Shown here: positions 11,356-21,683 of the stretch, piece by piece
Layout: the number at the start of each line of letters is the position of its first letter
Position numbering within the stretch: position 1 is the stretch's first letter
DNA from: Apostichopus japonicus
Lineage: Eukaryota > Echinodermata > Holothuroidea > Aspidochirotida > Stichopodidae
Direction of reading: 5' to 3'
NCBI RefSeq assembly: GCF_037975245.1
Contig: NC_092576.1
Coordinates: forward strand, 30,048,611-30,112,610
Length of the DNA stretch: 64,000 bases
Made by a program: the position numbers and the translations under genes
Notes under the pieces: model-generated
Seen by the model: only the letters and a program-made list of their open reading frames with translations
Told to the model about the DNA's origin: nothing
The model's database searches: none

Positions 11356-12173
11356 ACTACAAACTATTGAAAGGCCAACGTAAAAAACAGTGTATGGTCA
11401 ACGAAAAGTGGAGAGCAGCCGAAAACACGTCCGCACTCCTTAGCCTTGGAGTCATATATGTCTAAGTTGTGCTGTGCTCTCCCTTTGGAGTGTTTTGTAG
11501 CCAGTAGTTGCTCCGCATACTTATGGTGAGTTCTTGGGGATATAACTGCTTTAGGGAGTTGCATTGCTACATCCTATGGGAGGATCGGGTTAGTACCAAA
11601 CATGAGGAAATAAGGTGCGTACCCAGTTCTTCAGTGTTAAGTAACGTTGTATGCATGACAGTGGAGTTGTTGCATTACTTCACTCTCTAAATTACGGCCT
11701 TGGTAACAATGTAACCGGCTTGGGAAACCATAATGTACAAAAAATTATCAAAGAGGACACGTGCTGTTAGTGAGAGCCGTCTGGTCTCTCGTGGGGAATG
11801 CCTGGGCATACTTCGTAAAATCGTATGTGATTACCAGAATGTTCTCGTTCCCTCCCTTTGATTGTTCAAGGGATAGATAGATTGTTTAACACTGGGAGCT
11901 TCTGCTACGTGCAGTCTTCTATGGGGGGGGGGGCCTCTCTCAAGACATCGAATTACCCGTTAGAAATACGGATCTCGCTCCTGTCGATTCTGTCATAAAT
12001 GGGGGTCGTCGCTCATCAGACTGGGGTTGATTAAAGTCAGTATCAGTACTACCGTTACATGCCATATCTAATACTCATGTTTGGGAGCACAGGGTTTCTA
12101 CCATTGGAGTGGGTTCTCTCTAACATTGCACTTTGTTAGCAAATGAACTTCACGTATTGGGGGTTAGTTGGGG
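11356..12173. other. no recognisable gene
   Basis: No domain or exon recognised. A G-run lies near 11923-11932. It lies between the L1 ORF1 relic and the Gypsy relic and may be their remains. Confidence 0.35.
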
Positions 12174-12755
12174 TTAGTCGGGGTTAGTCTCTGTCAGGAC
12201 AGAAAATTTACGACCGTAAAGGTACTCCTTAAACTTCTCAGCCACAGCCAACTTCGGAGATGTCCGGCTGTGAGGGCATGTAAGGGTTTCGCCATCTTTC
12301 AATAGTCCTTGATAAGTCTGCGATGATAACCTGTAAATCCTACGGGTACGGGCCACGTCTGGAGTGCTTCAATTTTACTAGGGTCACTCTCCAACCCCTC
12401 ATCGGATATGATGTGGCCAAGGTATTTCACTCTTTAACGGAGTAGATGACATTTTGAGGGTTTCATTTTAAGACCGTAGTTTTCAAGTCTCTGGAAAACT
12501 GCTTTCAATCTGTCGAGGTGTTCTTCCAAGGTACGAACAAAGATTATTATATCGTCAAGGTACACGGGACGTCCCGTTTACGGTTACGGTTTACATCTCC
12601 AGGAGTCGTTCAAAGATTCAAAGGTTCCAGGACGATTAAATTGCATTCGGTTACACTGATAAAAACCAAAGGGGTATCGCGAAGGCTCTTTTGTACTTTT
12701 CTTTCTCGTCCACCTCTGCCAGTATCTACTTTTGAGATCTAGGGAGGAAAACCAC

Positions 12756-12817
12756 GTAGCACCTGCCAGGTCAATGAGGCCACGTACGTCTCCTAAGCGC
12801 ATGTAGCACCTGCCAGG
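12756..12817. repeat. templated insertion flanked by a 15-bp duplication
   Basis: GTAGCACCTGCCAGG occurs at 12756-12770 and again at 12803-12817. The 32 bases between them, with four or five flanking bases, are identical to 13522-13558 in the protease region of the same relic. In the protein it places protease residues MRLGDVRGLID inside the reverse transcriptase just before AGATWFSSLD. Confidence 0.85.
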
Positions 12818-13084
12818 GCATCCGGACTCTCTTCAATACGCGGTAGAGGGTACGCATCTTTCATTGTCTTGGCATTAAATTTACGATAGTCTATACTAAA
12901 TCGAAGGGTTCCGTCCTTCTTTCTCACCTAAACTACAGGGGAAGCAAACGGGCTGCAGGAGGGTCGAATAATATTACCATCCTCCATGTCCTTCAACAAT
13001 TTTCGGACCTCCCTGATAATCAGCTGGGGGTGTTCGCCTGTGTCTCTCCTTAAAAGGGGTCGGGTCACTTAGGTGAATGATATG

Positions 13085-13275
13085 CTTTGTTATGTGTGGG
13101 ATGGGGGGGGGGGTTTGTGTGGTCGTTACATAATATGGGTTGGGGGGGGGTTTCTGTTTGTGGTTTGGAGTTGGCTTTTTGGGCTGGTTTGTGGAGCTTT
13201 ATTGTTTTGGTTCTGTTAGCCTTTGGGTCCGTGTCCTTTTCACGTCACGTTAAACGCTACATTTTGTGGGTTAGT
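13085..13275 (+). mobile_element. Tx1-like L1 3'-tail fragment nested in Gypsy
   Basis: This stretch aligns by eye with 31220-31400: both contain GTTACATAATATGGGTTGG, TGTGGTTTGGAGTTGGC, GCCTTTGGGTCCGTGTCC and TTTTCACGTCACGTTAAACG. Long G-runs differ. It interrupts the Gypsy relic between protease and reverse transcriptase and has opposite orientation to it. Confidence 0.7.
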
Positions 13276-14500
13276 GAGAGATTTGGTGGTCAAGATAGAC
13301 CCTCCAGCTTCTCTCTTCTGCATGGACCTTCGTACCCCATGGGTCATCTCTACATTTCTACATACAGCGGGATATTATAATAGTACCAAGAAGTAGGAGC
13401 ACACCTTGGTTTTAGGGTGTGGTTGCATTCTTCTCATCTCTAAGGGTCACAGGACCAGGGAAGGATATTGTAACTCTCACGTACTCTAGAAATGCCACGC
13501 TATGTCCTCCGCCCCTTCCATGTCAATGAGGCCACGTACGTCTCCTAAGCGCATGTAGGAGAGATATGTCTTGTAAAATGAATTACCTATCATGGTCACT
13601 TGCAGTAGACCCCATTAGTAGACACAATATCGTCTACAAGTGGGTATTCCTGGGGGCAAGGCCGGTTTGGGCCACTTACTGTTCCCCGGGTACAAGTGAC
13701 CGTGGGGAGTCTAAATTCACCTGGGTTGGGGTTCTGCAGAACGTTGCTATGTGGCCGGACTGATTGCAACTACGCATTTGGTCTTGGGGCACTGACGAGC
13801 CAGTGCCCCACAACCCCACATTTAAAACATTTCTCGGGCACTCTCTTCTTCATCATTGGGGTATATCATTCGACGTACGTGTTTGGGGTTGATTCCTCGC
13901 TCTCCTGTCTGCATGCTCTTTCGAGCTCGTGTTTATTGGTTAGCTTCTAACCTTTGCCTCCAAGTCAGGGACCACTAGGGACGGGGTTGCCGAATGCATT
14001 TGAACTCTCCCGGTCTGGGTATTTCATTTGAGGTGTCTCTGGTCAGCACACTCTTGTTCGGCCAGATGTGTCAGCCCCCTTCCAAAACACTACCCTTAGA
14101 GTCCGGTGCACCTCTTCTGCAGAGATGCCTCCTCTGTCTTTGGCCTTCATGATAAGGTTTTCTAATGTTCACCCAAATGCTGCAGTAGTTTTCCCTCTCT
14201 GCTGGTGTGAGTTATAGGCCTGTGCTAAAGTCTGCCCCTGAATAAACAGTTCCATAATCCCCTCCAGCTTCCCAACTATATCCTCGATACTTGAGTTTGA
14301 GCCTATATGTCTAACTACCCTAGCCGCTTGGCCCCTCGGGGAATTCCAAACTGCAATCTCCAATATCTCCTTATTGTGCACTACTTGTTGCAGGAGACTA
14401 GAGATCTCATACTCCCGCATCTCAAAGTTGTCTCCGCTTAAATTCTTGGGGGTTGGATGATGGTGCTCCCCATGGGTTTGCAGTCTAGGGGTACTGATCC

Positions 14501-16009
14501 CTCTGAGGATAAGCTCAGGTTATGATCTTTTTGTACTGTGTAACCTGCTAGCTTGAAGGTTCCGATCATGTATTTATGTATCGAAAGGCAGAGGGAAATT
14601 ACCTTGAAAAACTCATCCTTCAGAACTGTCACTGATTTTTCTGCAGACATTGACACAAACCAACGCTAGGGTCACCAGTAACCCTGAATGATTTTATTTG
14701 CCCTACTCTTCCCATAAAATTCTTCAACTCTTTCAAGTCAATGTCCCGGGGATTCCCTTATTTGTAACAACCTTACCTTCCATGGTTTCTATGGTTACGC
14801 AAGCGAAGACTGGAGTAATAAATATTAGTGTAATCTCAGAAGGTCTTAAGTGTGAAGAAAAATTGCTTGTAAACTGTTTACATCTGCCGCTGCTATTCAC
14901 AAGTTAAGTGTAATTATCTGACCGATAAAGGCTTTTCCTCTATATGATTTCTACTTCCGCCATAGGTGAGCAAGGCGTCTCACACATACACTCGTCCGCC
15001 TGCATGACTGCAAGGTTAAGATTATCATCAAAACCAAACATGGCAGGAATAAACAGAGTGGACCCAAAAATTTAGCAATTGTTTTCACCCACATACACTA
15101 CACAACTGATAGAAATGTTGCTGGGTGAATTACATCATTCAATTAACTCTAAAGCAAGAATAGAACATTCAACTAATCGTTAGACCCACCAACGTTTTCT
15201 TCGTTTTTTGACAGATTCATAAACTAAGAAAGTGTATCTACCTTTCTAAGGTGTTTGCAACTGACTACTTAATTTGAAACTACTTTACTATTAGCTGTAA
15301 GGGTTTTTTCATTCACCGGTAAACTAATCGGCCCAGCTCTGCAAAGTCATTGGATAATGGTATTCATAAGCAATGATAACTATTCGTCAAACTCTGTTGT
15401 AGCCATGCATATGTTTGTGTCATAATTTTCCCACCTGGAACATTTGCTTGAAATAATGGAGAATTCACACACAACTATAGCGCAAAGCTACATCTCTATT
15501 TTATTGTAAATCTCTACTTTCAAAGGTATTCAAAATAATCGGACAAGAGTATCAGAAAAGACTGCATCTATCCTAACTAGCTGTAGTCTCCACCCTCTGC
15601 TCAAGTTAGTTCCTCTCTCCCTCTCACTTTCTTTTCTTCCCAACATCTCCTCCGCAACAAGTGTGTGGACTTGTTCTTTCCTAAAATAATTCAAATTAAA
15701 ACAATAGTGTCCTTTGTCACCATGTGATGCACCATGCATAGCTGCATGATCAAAACAAGGGTGAGTAATAGACCCAGGTCAAAGGTCAATGGATTATTAC
15801 TATGGGCAGTTCATCCTCTGCCCGCCAAGGAGAAAATTACGGATGCCTTTAGGTGATACATCTTTACAGTTTGAAAGAGCACTGTTCTTCTTCTCTGCCA
15901 CCAAGCACCGAATTGGCTAGCAGTGGAATCCACTCATACAATATCACTTAACGTTGTTCTTCATATGGGGACTGATTTACTCTGTCAACAGTTGGCATAA
16001 ATATTTACA
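14501..16009. other. no recognisable gene
   Basis: AT-rich. The part near 14650 may be the 5' end of the Gypsy gag. Beyond that no exon, RNA gene or repeat boundary is recognised. Confidence 0.35.
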
Positions 16010-16219
16010 TGTAAGGAGCTCTTGCGATCCAATGGGCTTCAGAAACAGCTCCTTGAAGGGAAGGTTGGGAGCAAAAGGAAAAGAGGGAGACCAAGGAACA
16101 CGTGGTTGGCAGACATCCGGAATTGGACAGGAAATAGCCTACACGATCTGGCACGAACAGCGGAGGATAGAACGAAGTGGCCCTATTCACTTTCTGAAAA
16201 GTGTTTTTACAAGTGCTAA
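16010..16219 (+). mobile_element. C-terminal scrap of a non-LTR retrotransposon
   Basis: Reads SKRKRGRPRNTWLADIRNWT followed by LHDLARTAEDRTKW. This GRPR-x-TWL ... W.. AxDR-x-W ending is the common C-terminus of a group of animal non-LTR retrotransposon polyproteins. No reverse transcriptase precedes it. A poor match outside this block suggests an old, severely truncated copy. Confidence 0.6.
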
Positions 16220-17020
16220 AGGATAATTGCCATAGGTTGCAGTAACAACTACGTCACAGACATTTTTTATTCCAAACACAGTCAGTACATGTTTGGGAGT
16301 ACTAACCCATGGCTAGTATCTTATATCTCTCTGAATTTCTTGACGCATATCTCACCGCCTGCTTTTTAAACTTCAAAACATGGTGTTAAAGTGAGAACAT
16401 AATCTCTTTAATTTTCAGGGCAATTTTCGGTTTCGTTTGAGGTAAAGTGGCGGTAACAGTCCAAATGAGTTTCATCAATGAATAAATAAAAGTTTTGCTT
16501 CAACGTTTATCCATATACACAGGATTCATGACAGCGGAGAACTCTGACGGTCAATCCATGTCATTTAAACAACATCTGAATAATTTGCTTTGAATAACAA
16601 TTAAATTTAAGCAGATTTGTCAGTTCTCATGAAACACTAGTTCACTACGGAAGCTTAATAAAATCTGCATGTTTCCAAGGAAACAGGCCTGGAATTTCAC
16701 GGAGGCCATGGCCTCTGTTGCCCTGGTCTTGGCCTTGGTGCCCCTTCAAAAAATCCCATTGATTTTGACATTTTGCTATGGAAGTGCCCTTTGCAAATTG
16801 AAAACGGCCTTGCCCTCTGAAAGATGAAATTCAAGGCCTGAAGATAGGTTTGTAACTGTAACCATGATAAGTTTACATCATACCATATTGTTGAAAGCAG
16901 AAATGTCAAGTTGCAGAACACGGAGATATTTTTACAGCACATCTCAGTTTATGTCGAACACCGAGATATTTATCTTGGAAAATGTGATCTATCAATTATG
17001 TTTCTGTAGTTTACTGAAGG
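16220..17020. other. no recognisable gene
   Basis: AT-rich non-coding sequence. Two short similar phrases (GAACACGGAGATATTT and GAACACCGAGATATTT) occur near 16920 and 16955. Nothing else seen. Confidence 0.35.
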
Positions 17021-17326
17021 TTAAACAAAATAAGTTTTGACATTCGCTTCCGCATTTTGGGTCCTGCAACAGAGGCTGTCATCTGCTCTCCTAAATGGAA
17101 CAGCTTGATTTTGGAGTAGCATGACGATATAAGCTTTACGAGAGATCTGTATATGATTATCATCTACTGTGGTGCGAAATTGGTGATTATGTAACTCAGA
17201 AAAAAGATAACGGTGTGCACAGTTATTGAGAACAGATGATGCTATTGCTGCTGAGACACCAAGACCTCGTGGAAGTTTTCCATCCAAAATGTTTGCAAGC
17301 CTTTGGAAACACTTTTTACCCACCAC
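17021..17326 (-). other. possible exon, unrecognised
   Basis: An open minus-strand frame of 101 codons with protein-like composition (KKCFQRLANILDGKLPRGLG, ASSVLNNCAHRYLFSELHNH). No domain is recognised and no clear splice pair was found. It lies just downstream of a stop-bearing exon on the same strand. It may be a coding relic or chance. Confidence 0.25.
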
Positions 17327-17448
17327 CGCTAGCTGCTGCAGTCGTTATGTCAGTGTCATTCGCTGAACAACTTCCGGTGACATCACCGCTCGCTATCCAA
17401 TCATCGTACGCGCGCAGCCTATTCAGTTAGTGTAGAGATCAGTGACCA

Positions 17449-17967
17449 CTATCCATCTTGGTCGTAGGATGGATGAACAGCTTCATGACGGCTAAAGCCT
17501 TGGTCTTGATCCTGGTCTAGCATTTGACTACCATCACTCACAGACACTGCAAACAGAAATTACAGAGAAAAGGGAGAAACACAATGAGCAGCACATTATA
17601 TAAAATTTCTTACATCTGTGTTTTGTTTTAAGCTTTGATATGTGCAATTATGCTGCCGATATATTAACATTCTCATTATGGTCATTACAAAGCTATAGAA
17701 TTACAATTATCCTGAGTGTAGTAGTCATTTCGCTGTAGAGAATTTTTAAGAAATCAAAAACTTAAACCACAAGGTTTAGATCTTGAACAATAAGTGGAAT
17801 CGAACACAAGACATCATTAAAAAGTATGTTATATCAGCAAACTTCAAGTGCGATATAAGTTTGTACTTACCATGTTCAGTTGCTGATGGACAATTGGCAT
17901 TTGGAGCACTAGTTGCATTGCTGGAAGTACCTTTTGAGGAACAGCAGGAATGTTTCGAATGAAACAT
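17449..17967 (-). CDS. two 3'-terminal exons, possibly of the recombinase-like gene
   Basis: Exon 17871-17967 (or starting inside it, after the CTCAAAAG acceptor-like site) ends at donor GTAAGT in phase 1. Exon 17449-17546 has acceptor TTTGCAG and continues in the matching phase to TAG. The peptide is low complexity: SSNATSAPNANCPSATEH then VSVSDGSQMLDQDQDQGF and RHEAVHPSYDQDG. Such Ser/Asp/Gln-rich tails follow the catalytic domain in related recombinase-like genes, and the strand and order fit the pseudogene at 19.4-21.5 kb. The link is inference; no domain is recognised. Confidence 0.4.
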
Positions 17968-18639
17968 TTTTAGTAATTACAATGTTATGTTCTCACGAGA
18001 ACTTACACACACCATAAGTAAATATACAACAATATATGGACAATATAAATGTGTACAGTCATGAGCACTATCACTGGACGAAGAAACAGCAAGTACCCTA
18101 AACCCGGGTACACGAAAAGGGTGGACAGGAAACTTCTTTACCTGGTGCTGTATGACCCTAGAAGTACTGAACTACTTTTCACAAGAGTAAATGTTGCACA
18201 ATGCTGAGATAAAGTGGTATATTCATGCCCCACACACACCTGATGTATGTTTGTTTACATATACATCTAGTCAGACTGTCAAATTTATAGGAAATGGTGT
18301 ATGAATGTTGTGACATGTCATATTTAAACATGGAGAATGTTACATTTTTATGTTGAAAATTAAGGGCGCCCTCCATATATGACAGCTAATCACAGCTAAC
18401 AGTTTCGATATCGCTATGTAATGACGCCTCATACTTTCTATCATCATAGTGGTTAAGTGAAGGTCTCCTTATATTAATTAGAACTATTTAAAACTATTTA
18501 AAATAAATAGTCGTAGTTGGTTTTCGTGGAGTGCAGACGTGTTTTTTCGCTCTCGCTCTACATCTGATAACACCCAATTTTTCACTATACTGTACTGTAC
18601 TATACTTCCCGCCAGGCGGGTGTGTGCGTATATAGTTTT

Positions 18640-18980
18640 AAGTTTAAACCTGTCCTTAGTTTGTTTTTGTTACTCCTCTGTGGCCTAGCCACCTTCGGTA
18701 TCATGGCATCCATAGGCGTACGGGACCATTTCAGTTTGGGGGGGCAGAACTTTTTGTGCCCGAAAGTTCCCGTGACAATATCTAAGCGGAGCGCCACCAT
18801 CGGTTGGCGCGTAGCGTACAAGAAAATTTTGGGCACACAATGCCTCTCAGATTGCCGGAAACGGCACTCCTGGGGCCTTGCAAGTTGTATCTAAACATTC
18901 TTTATTTTATAATCTCACGTTTTAGAATCCATCCCATTCTGAAAAACAAAACTCAGGTCAAGCGAGCCAATAAAACATAC
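18640..18980 (-). mobile_element. truncated repeat insertion cutting a gene relic
   Basis: The segment 18930-18980 (CATTCTGAAAAACAAAACTC, then AGGTCAAGCGAGCCAATAAA) is nearly identical to 41295-41345 in the 3' part of a Tx1-like L1 copy, in the same orientation. At 18640-18890 a separate common animal repeat phrase (CATCCATAGGCGTACGGGAC, then a G-run and GCAGAACTTTTTG) is present. The junction at about 18975 falls in the coding frame of the relic at 18975-19316, replacing its expected continuation after LLAR. Confidence 0.5.
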
Positions 18981-19316
18981 GTCTTGCTAATAGGTTCCTG
19001 TCAGCCTTCAAAGTCACCTCCCTTCCTCGAAGTGAAGTTTTCACAGCCTTTGTCATGTTAGTGAATGTTTTAAGCTTTAGTTTTTTCATGCCATCAAAGT
19101 AAGCAACTTCGTTTGTCTGTAGCCTTTCCTCTGTGAAATTCATGAATTCAGTGTCTCCTTTGTCATGTGCCGTTTGCAAATCCTCTGTAGCAACAACTCC
19201 CGATGTTATGTGAACCAGCTCATCATCTTGATATGTAAATGGATTAACCATGTCAGTAATAGTACACCCAATTTTCTGTACATCGTCATAATCTCTTTCG
19301 TTCTTGGATGTGGACA
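18975..19316 (-). pseudogene. exon relic of an uncharacterised conserved gene family
   Basis: After an acceptor-like CCACATCCAAG the minus frame reads VQKIGCTITDMVNPFTYQD, DELVHITSGVVATEDLQTAH, EFMNFTEERLQTNEV and MKKLKLKTFTNMTKAVK, then VTLKADRNLLAR. I recall this block (MxNPF, HIxSGVVA, KLKTF, KADRxLxAR) as part of a multicopy animal family of unknown function found near transposon-like genes. The frame ends artificially (RMFYWLA, stop) where a truncated repeat is inserted. It follows the recombinase-like relic on the same strand after a short intron. Confidence 0.5.
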
Positions 19317-19443
19317 AAAGATAGGTGAAGTGCAATGCAACTATAGAGTTCAAACAAAAGTATTGAAAACGGAGTAACAGGGGTTCTGATCTGGCTGTTG
19401 AAAATTTAATTTCAGCAATAAAATGATGTGAATAAGAAAATAC

Positions 19444-21497
19444 CATCCCTGGAGGAATTGTTTCGGCTTATCATTAATGTCAATCTCCTGAAGAGTTCGT
19501 TCTACAAATTCCTTTGTTTGGCCTTCATCCAGGAGCCTACTCACTTTAGCTAATTCGATTGAACTATCCTCAAGTCTTTAGTAATCCCTGTGAATTGTTA
19601 TACCGTGACCCAAATGCCGAGCAAGCCAGTCTACTTCATGAGAGTTCAGATTTGCTATTTGGGTAACCGTAGCAGCATACTTTCTCGGCTTAGTCGATGT
19701 TATTGACTCAGGCTGCTTCTCAACACACTTCTGGACAATATTCTTCAGAGCATCCGACCCTTCTGATTGCCTGTAATGTCTGTCTACCAGCACAAGCAAA
19801 CAAGTAGGGATTTAAAGAAGAAATTCCCACCTCCTTTCCCTTGTCATGGCGGTCTTCATTCCCTCAGTTAGCCGAACAGGAACCTCCTGCCTCTTGCCTC
19901 TGATCTCAAGAAGGTCAAGTCTGGAAAAACAATTTTTATTAAACATCCATGTAATTTTCAGTTATGCTACAATAGAGCATCTCAAGTTTGTTACACTAAA
20001 GAAACTTATTTCTCGTTCCACTCTTCCTATCTTAGGGTGGGCTTTTAAGTGGTTTGATGTACTGCACTGTTATGGAGCTTTTCTGTCAAAATGTGTTGAT
20101 GGAAATAAAATGCTGCCATTTCATTTAACTTTTTTCCAAACATTCCAAGCAACCTTGGAAATATAATGTTCAACCATGAAATATAAATAAAATATAATTA
20201 AAACAAATTATGGTACAACTGTGAAGACTGCTTGGTGTAGAAATGTAGGGATTCACCTGATCTTTATGGAATCAATTAGCTTGCTTTGTAAAACTTCCCT
20301 GTGGAAACAAAGATGTAGTTGTACTGTAACTGAAGAATCGCAGTAAGAGCCCGTTTTCGACAGTTCAGTTCAGGTTACATGTATGTTACATGTATGTTCT
20401 TTTTTCACTCAGTTGTCTTTCAATTGGTGTCAGGCTGGCGAGGATGTCCTAATGGCCTTGTCACTTGCTCATGTTCTTAAAGGCTTCCAACTCTTTGTTA
20501 CCAGCCTCACCGCCCTTTCTCAAGTTGAATATGATTAGGCGACACAAGGTGATTTTGTCAGCCATGTCCACGTTTGGCTTGGTGGATTCTTCTTTAATGC
20601 CTCTGTACCATGTTATATTTCTTTGATTAGAAAATCTTTCAGTTTGAGGTCCTCGGTGACAGGAAGTATTTCGGGCCTGTTAAATATTCTTTGCCCTAGT
20701 GTGGTCAGTGCGTAGGTTGAAACCTACTCCGCCCAGATGTTCATGAGCTCCACAAACCCCTTTGCATTTTTCCTGGTCTAGGGAATGCCCTAGTTTAAGG
20801 GCCATTGATGACACTCCCACCATGTGGTTTCCGCTGTCGTCAAATTTACTAACTTTTACTGCCAATATGATGATGTAAAATTCTCAGGGTTCATGAAGTC
20901 TTTCAATTGGCAGATTTCTTTCTTCTCAATTATCTTCAGTTGTTGGACCAACCTTGATAGCTGGCTCATTCTTTGAGATGTATAAACGGCCTGTCTCTTT
21001 CCCAGTTTGTTGTAACGCGACTGTCCGAATGAGAGTATGACCTCATCTGTTTTGGCAATTATAATCACATTATCCTTTGCCATTTTATACAGGACGTTCC
21101 TTTGGAGGGCATCCCCCGCTTTGCTCAGGAATGGCAGCAATATCAGCCTGCTATCCCGAACATTGGAAGGCTTTTCTGTATTATTTCGCTTGTCTGCTGC
21201 ACCATTGGCTTTGACTCGGCAGATAGCCCTGTGACGCCACACTAAACAAAATCCCAGGCAGTCTGCACACACTCCATAATCCTCTTCTTTTACTTTATTA
21301 TGGTAGAAGGTAAATGCAATGGTTCTCTTGGCTATTGGTTGGGTGTGAGAGCGTTTGGATGACATCTGATTCATCTGCATGTTTGTCGGTTAGGTGTCTT
21401 GCCATTTTTATTTTACTTTCTCCACAGTAGAAGCAAAAGTGTCCTTTATCATCAAGTCTTATCCCATATTTTGTATAAGAAGCCGAGTTCACCATTT
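19444..21497 (-). pseudogene. tyrosine-recombinase-like gene relic with zinc fingers
   Basis: Minus-strand order: a start at 21495 and a C2H2-like finger (CFYCGESKIKMARHLTDKH); after a frameshift, a Cys/His cluster (YGVCADCLGFCLVWRHRAIC) and a long helical part (SFGQSRYNKLGKRQAVYTSQ); after another, SSMALKLGHSLDQ near 20780 and ITLCRLIIFNLRKGGEAGNK near 20540. Exons at about 20277-20315 and 19925 give EVLQSKLIDSIKI and LDLLEIRGKRQEVPVRLTEG. The last exon carries NPYLFACAGRQTLQAIR, ESITSTKPRKYAATVTQ and the LGHGITIHRDY box. This is the catalytic core of a large animal family resembling tyrosine recombinases (Arg box, LGH box, terminal Tyr). At least four frameshifts and a TAA directly after HRDY show it is dead, although ELAKVSRLLDEGQTKEFV continues beyond the stop. 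Confidence 0.72.
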
Positions 21498-21683
21498 CTG
21501 AAACAAACCAAAAAGAATGATAAGAAAAATCCAAATTTGACTTTAAATAGATATAATTTTGATCCAAGGCCTACAGTTTCCTCTCTAGAACAGATGTGCA
21601 TGTTCTCCAATGTGTTAAAAGACATTTGATTTTAATCAAAAATTTAGATCAAATCGATAAATCAGAAACTTTGGTTCCCTTTT

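Larger units (their letters stand above)
12174..14500 (-). pseudogene. Ty3/Gypsy retrotransposon relic (gag-protease-RT)
   Basis: Order along the minus strand: gag (near 14420-14169, NSPRGQAARVVRHIG and EDIVGKLEGIMELF); a zinc knuckle around 13850-13780 (CFKCGVVGH, its last Cys off-frame by an indel); a protease-like stretch near 13680-13500 (TMIGNSFYKTYL-like, frameshifted); then reverse transcriptase from 13060 (GTLRFSIDYRKFNAKTMKDA, YPLPRIEES, TWFSSLDLKSRYW, PFGFYQCNRM) and on to SVLTETNPD near 12180. Many stops and frameshifts are present, including TAG before VRKKDGTL. No LTRs were identified. A plus-strand L1 tail is inserted at about 13085-13270. Confidence 0.78.

Noticed and set aside
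18780-18860. Similarity of 18780-18860 to 40905-40985 (shared word GCCACCATCGGTTGGC)
   Set aside because: The match is short and patchy; both may belong to one old repeat, but no boundary can be drawn.
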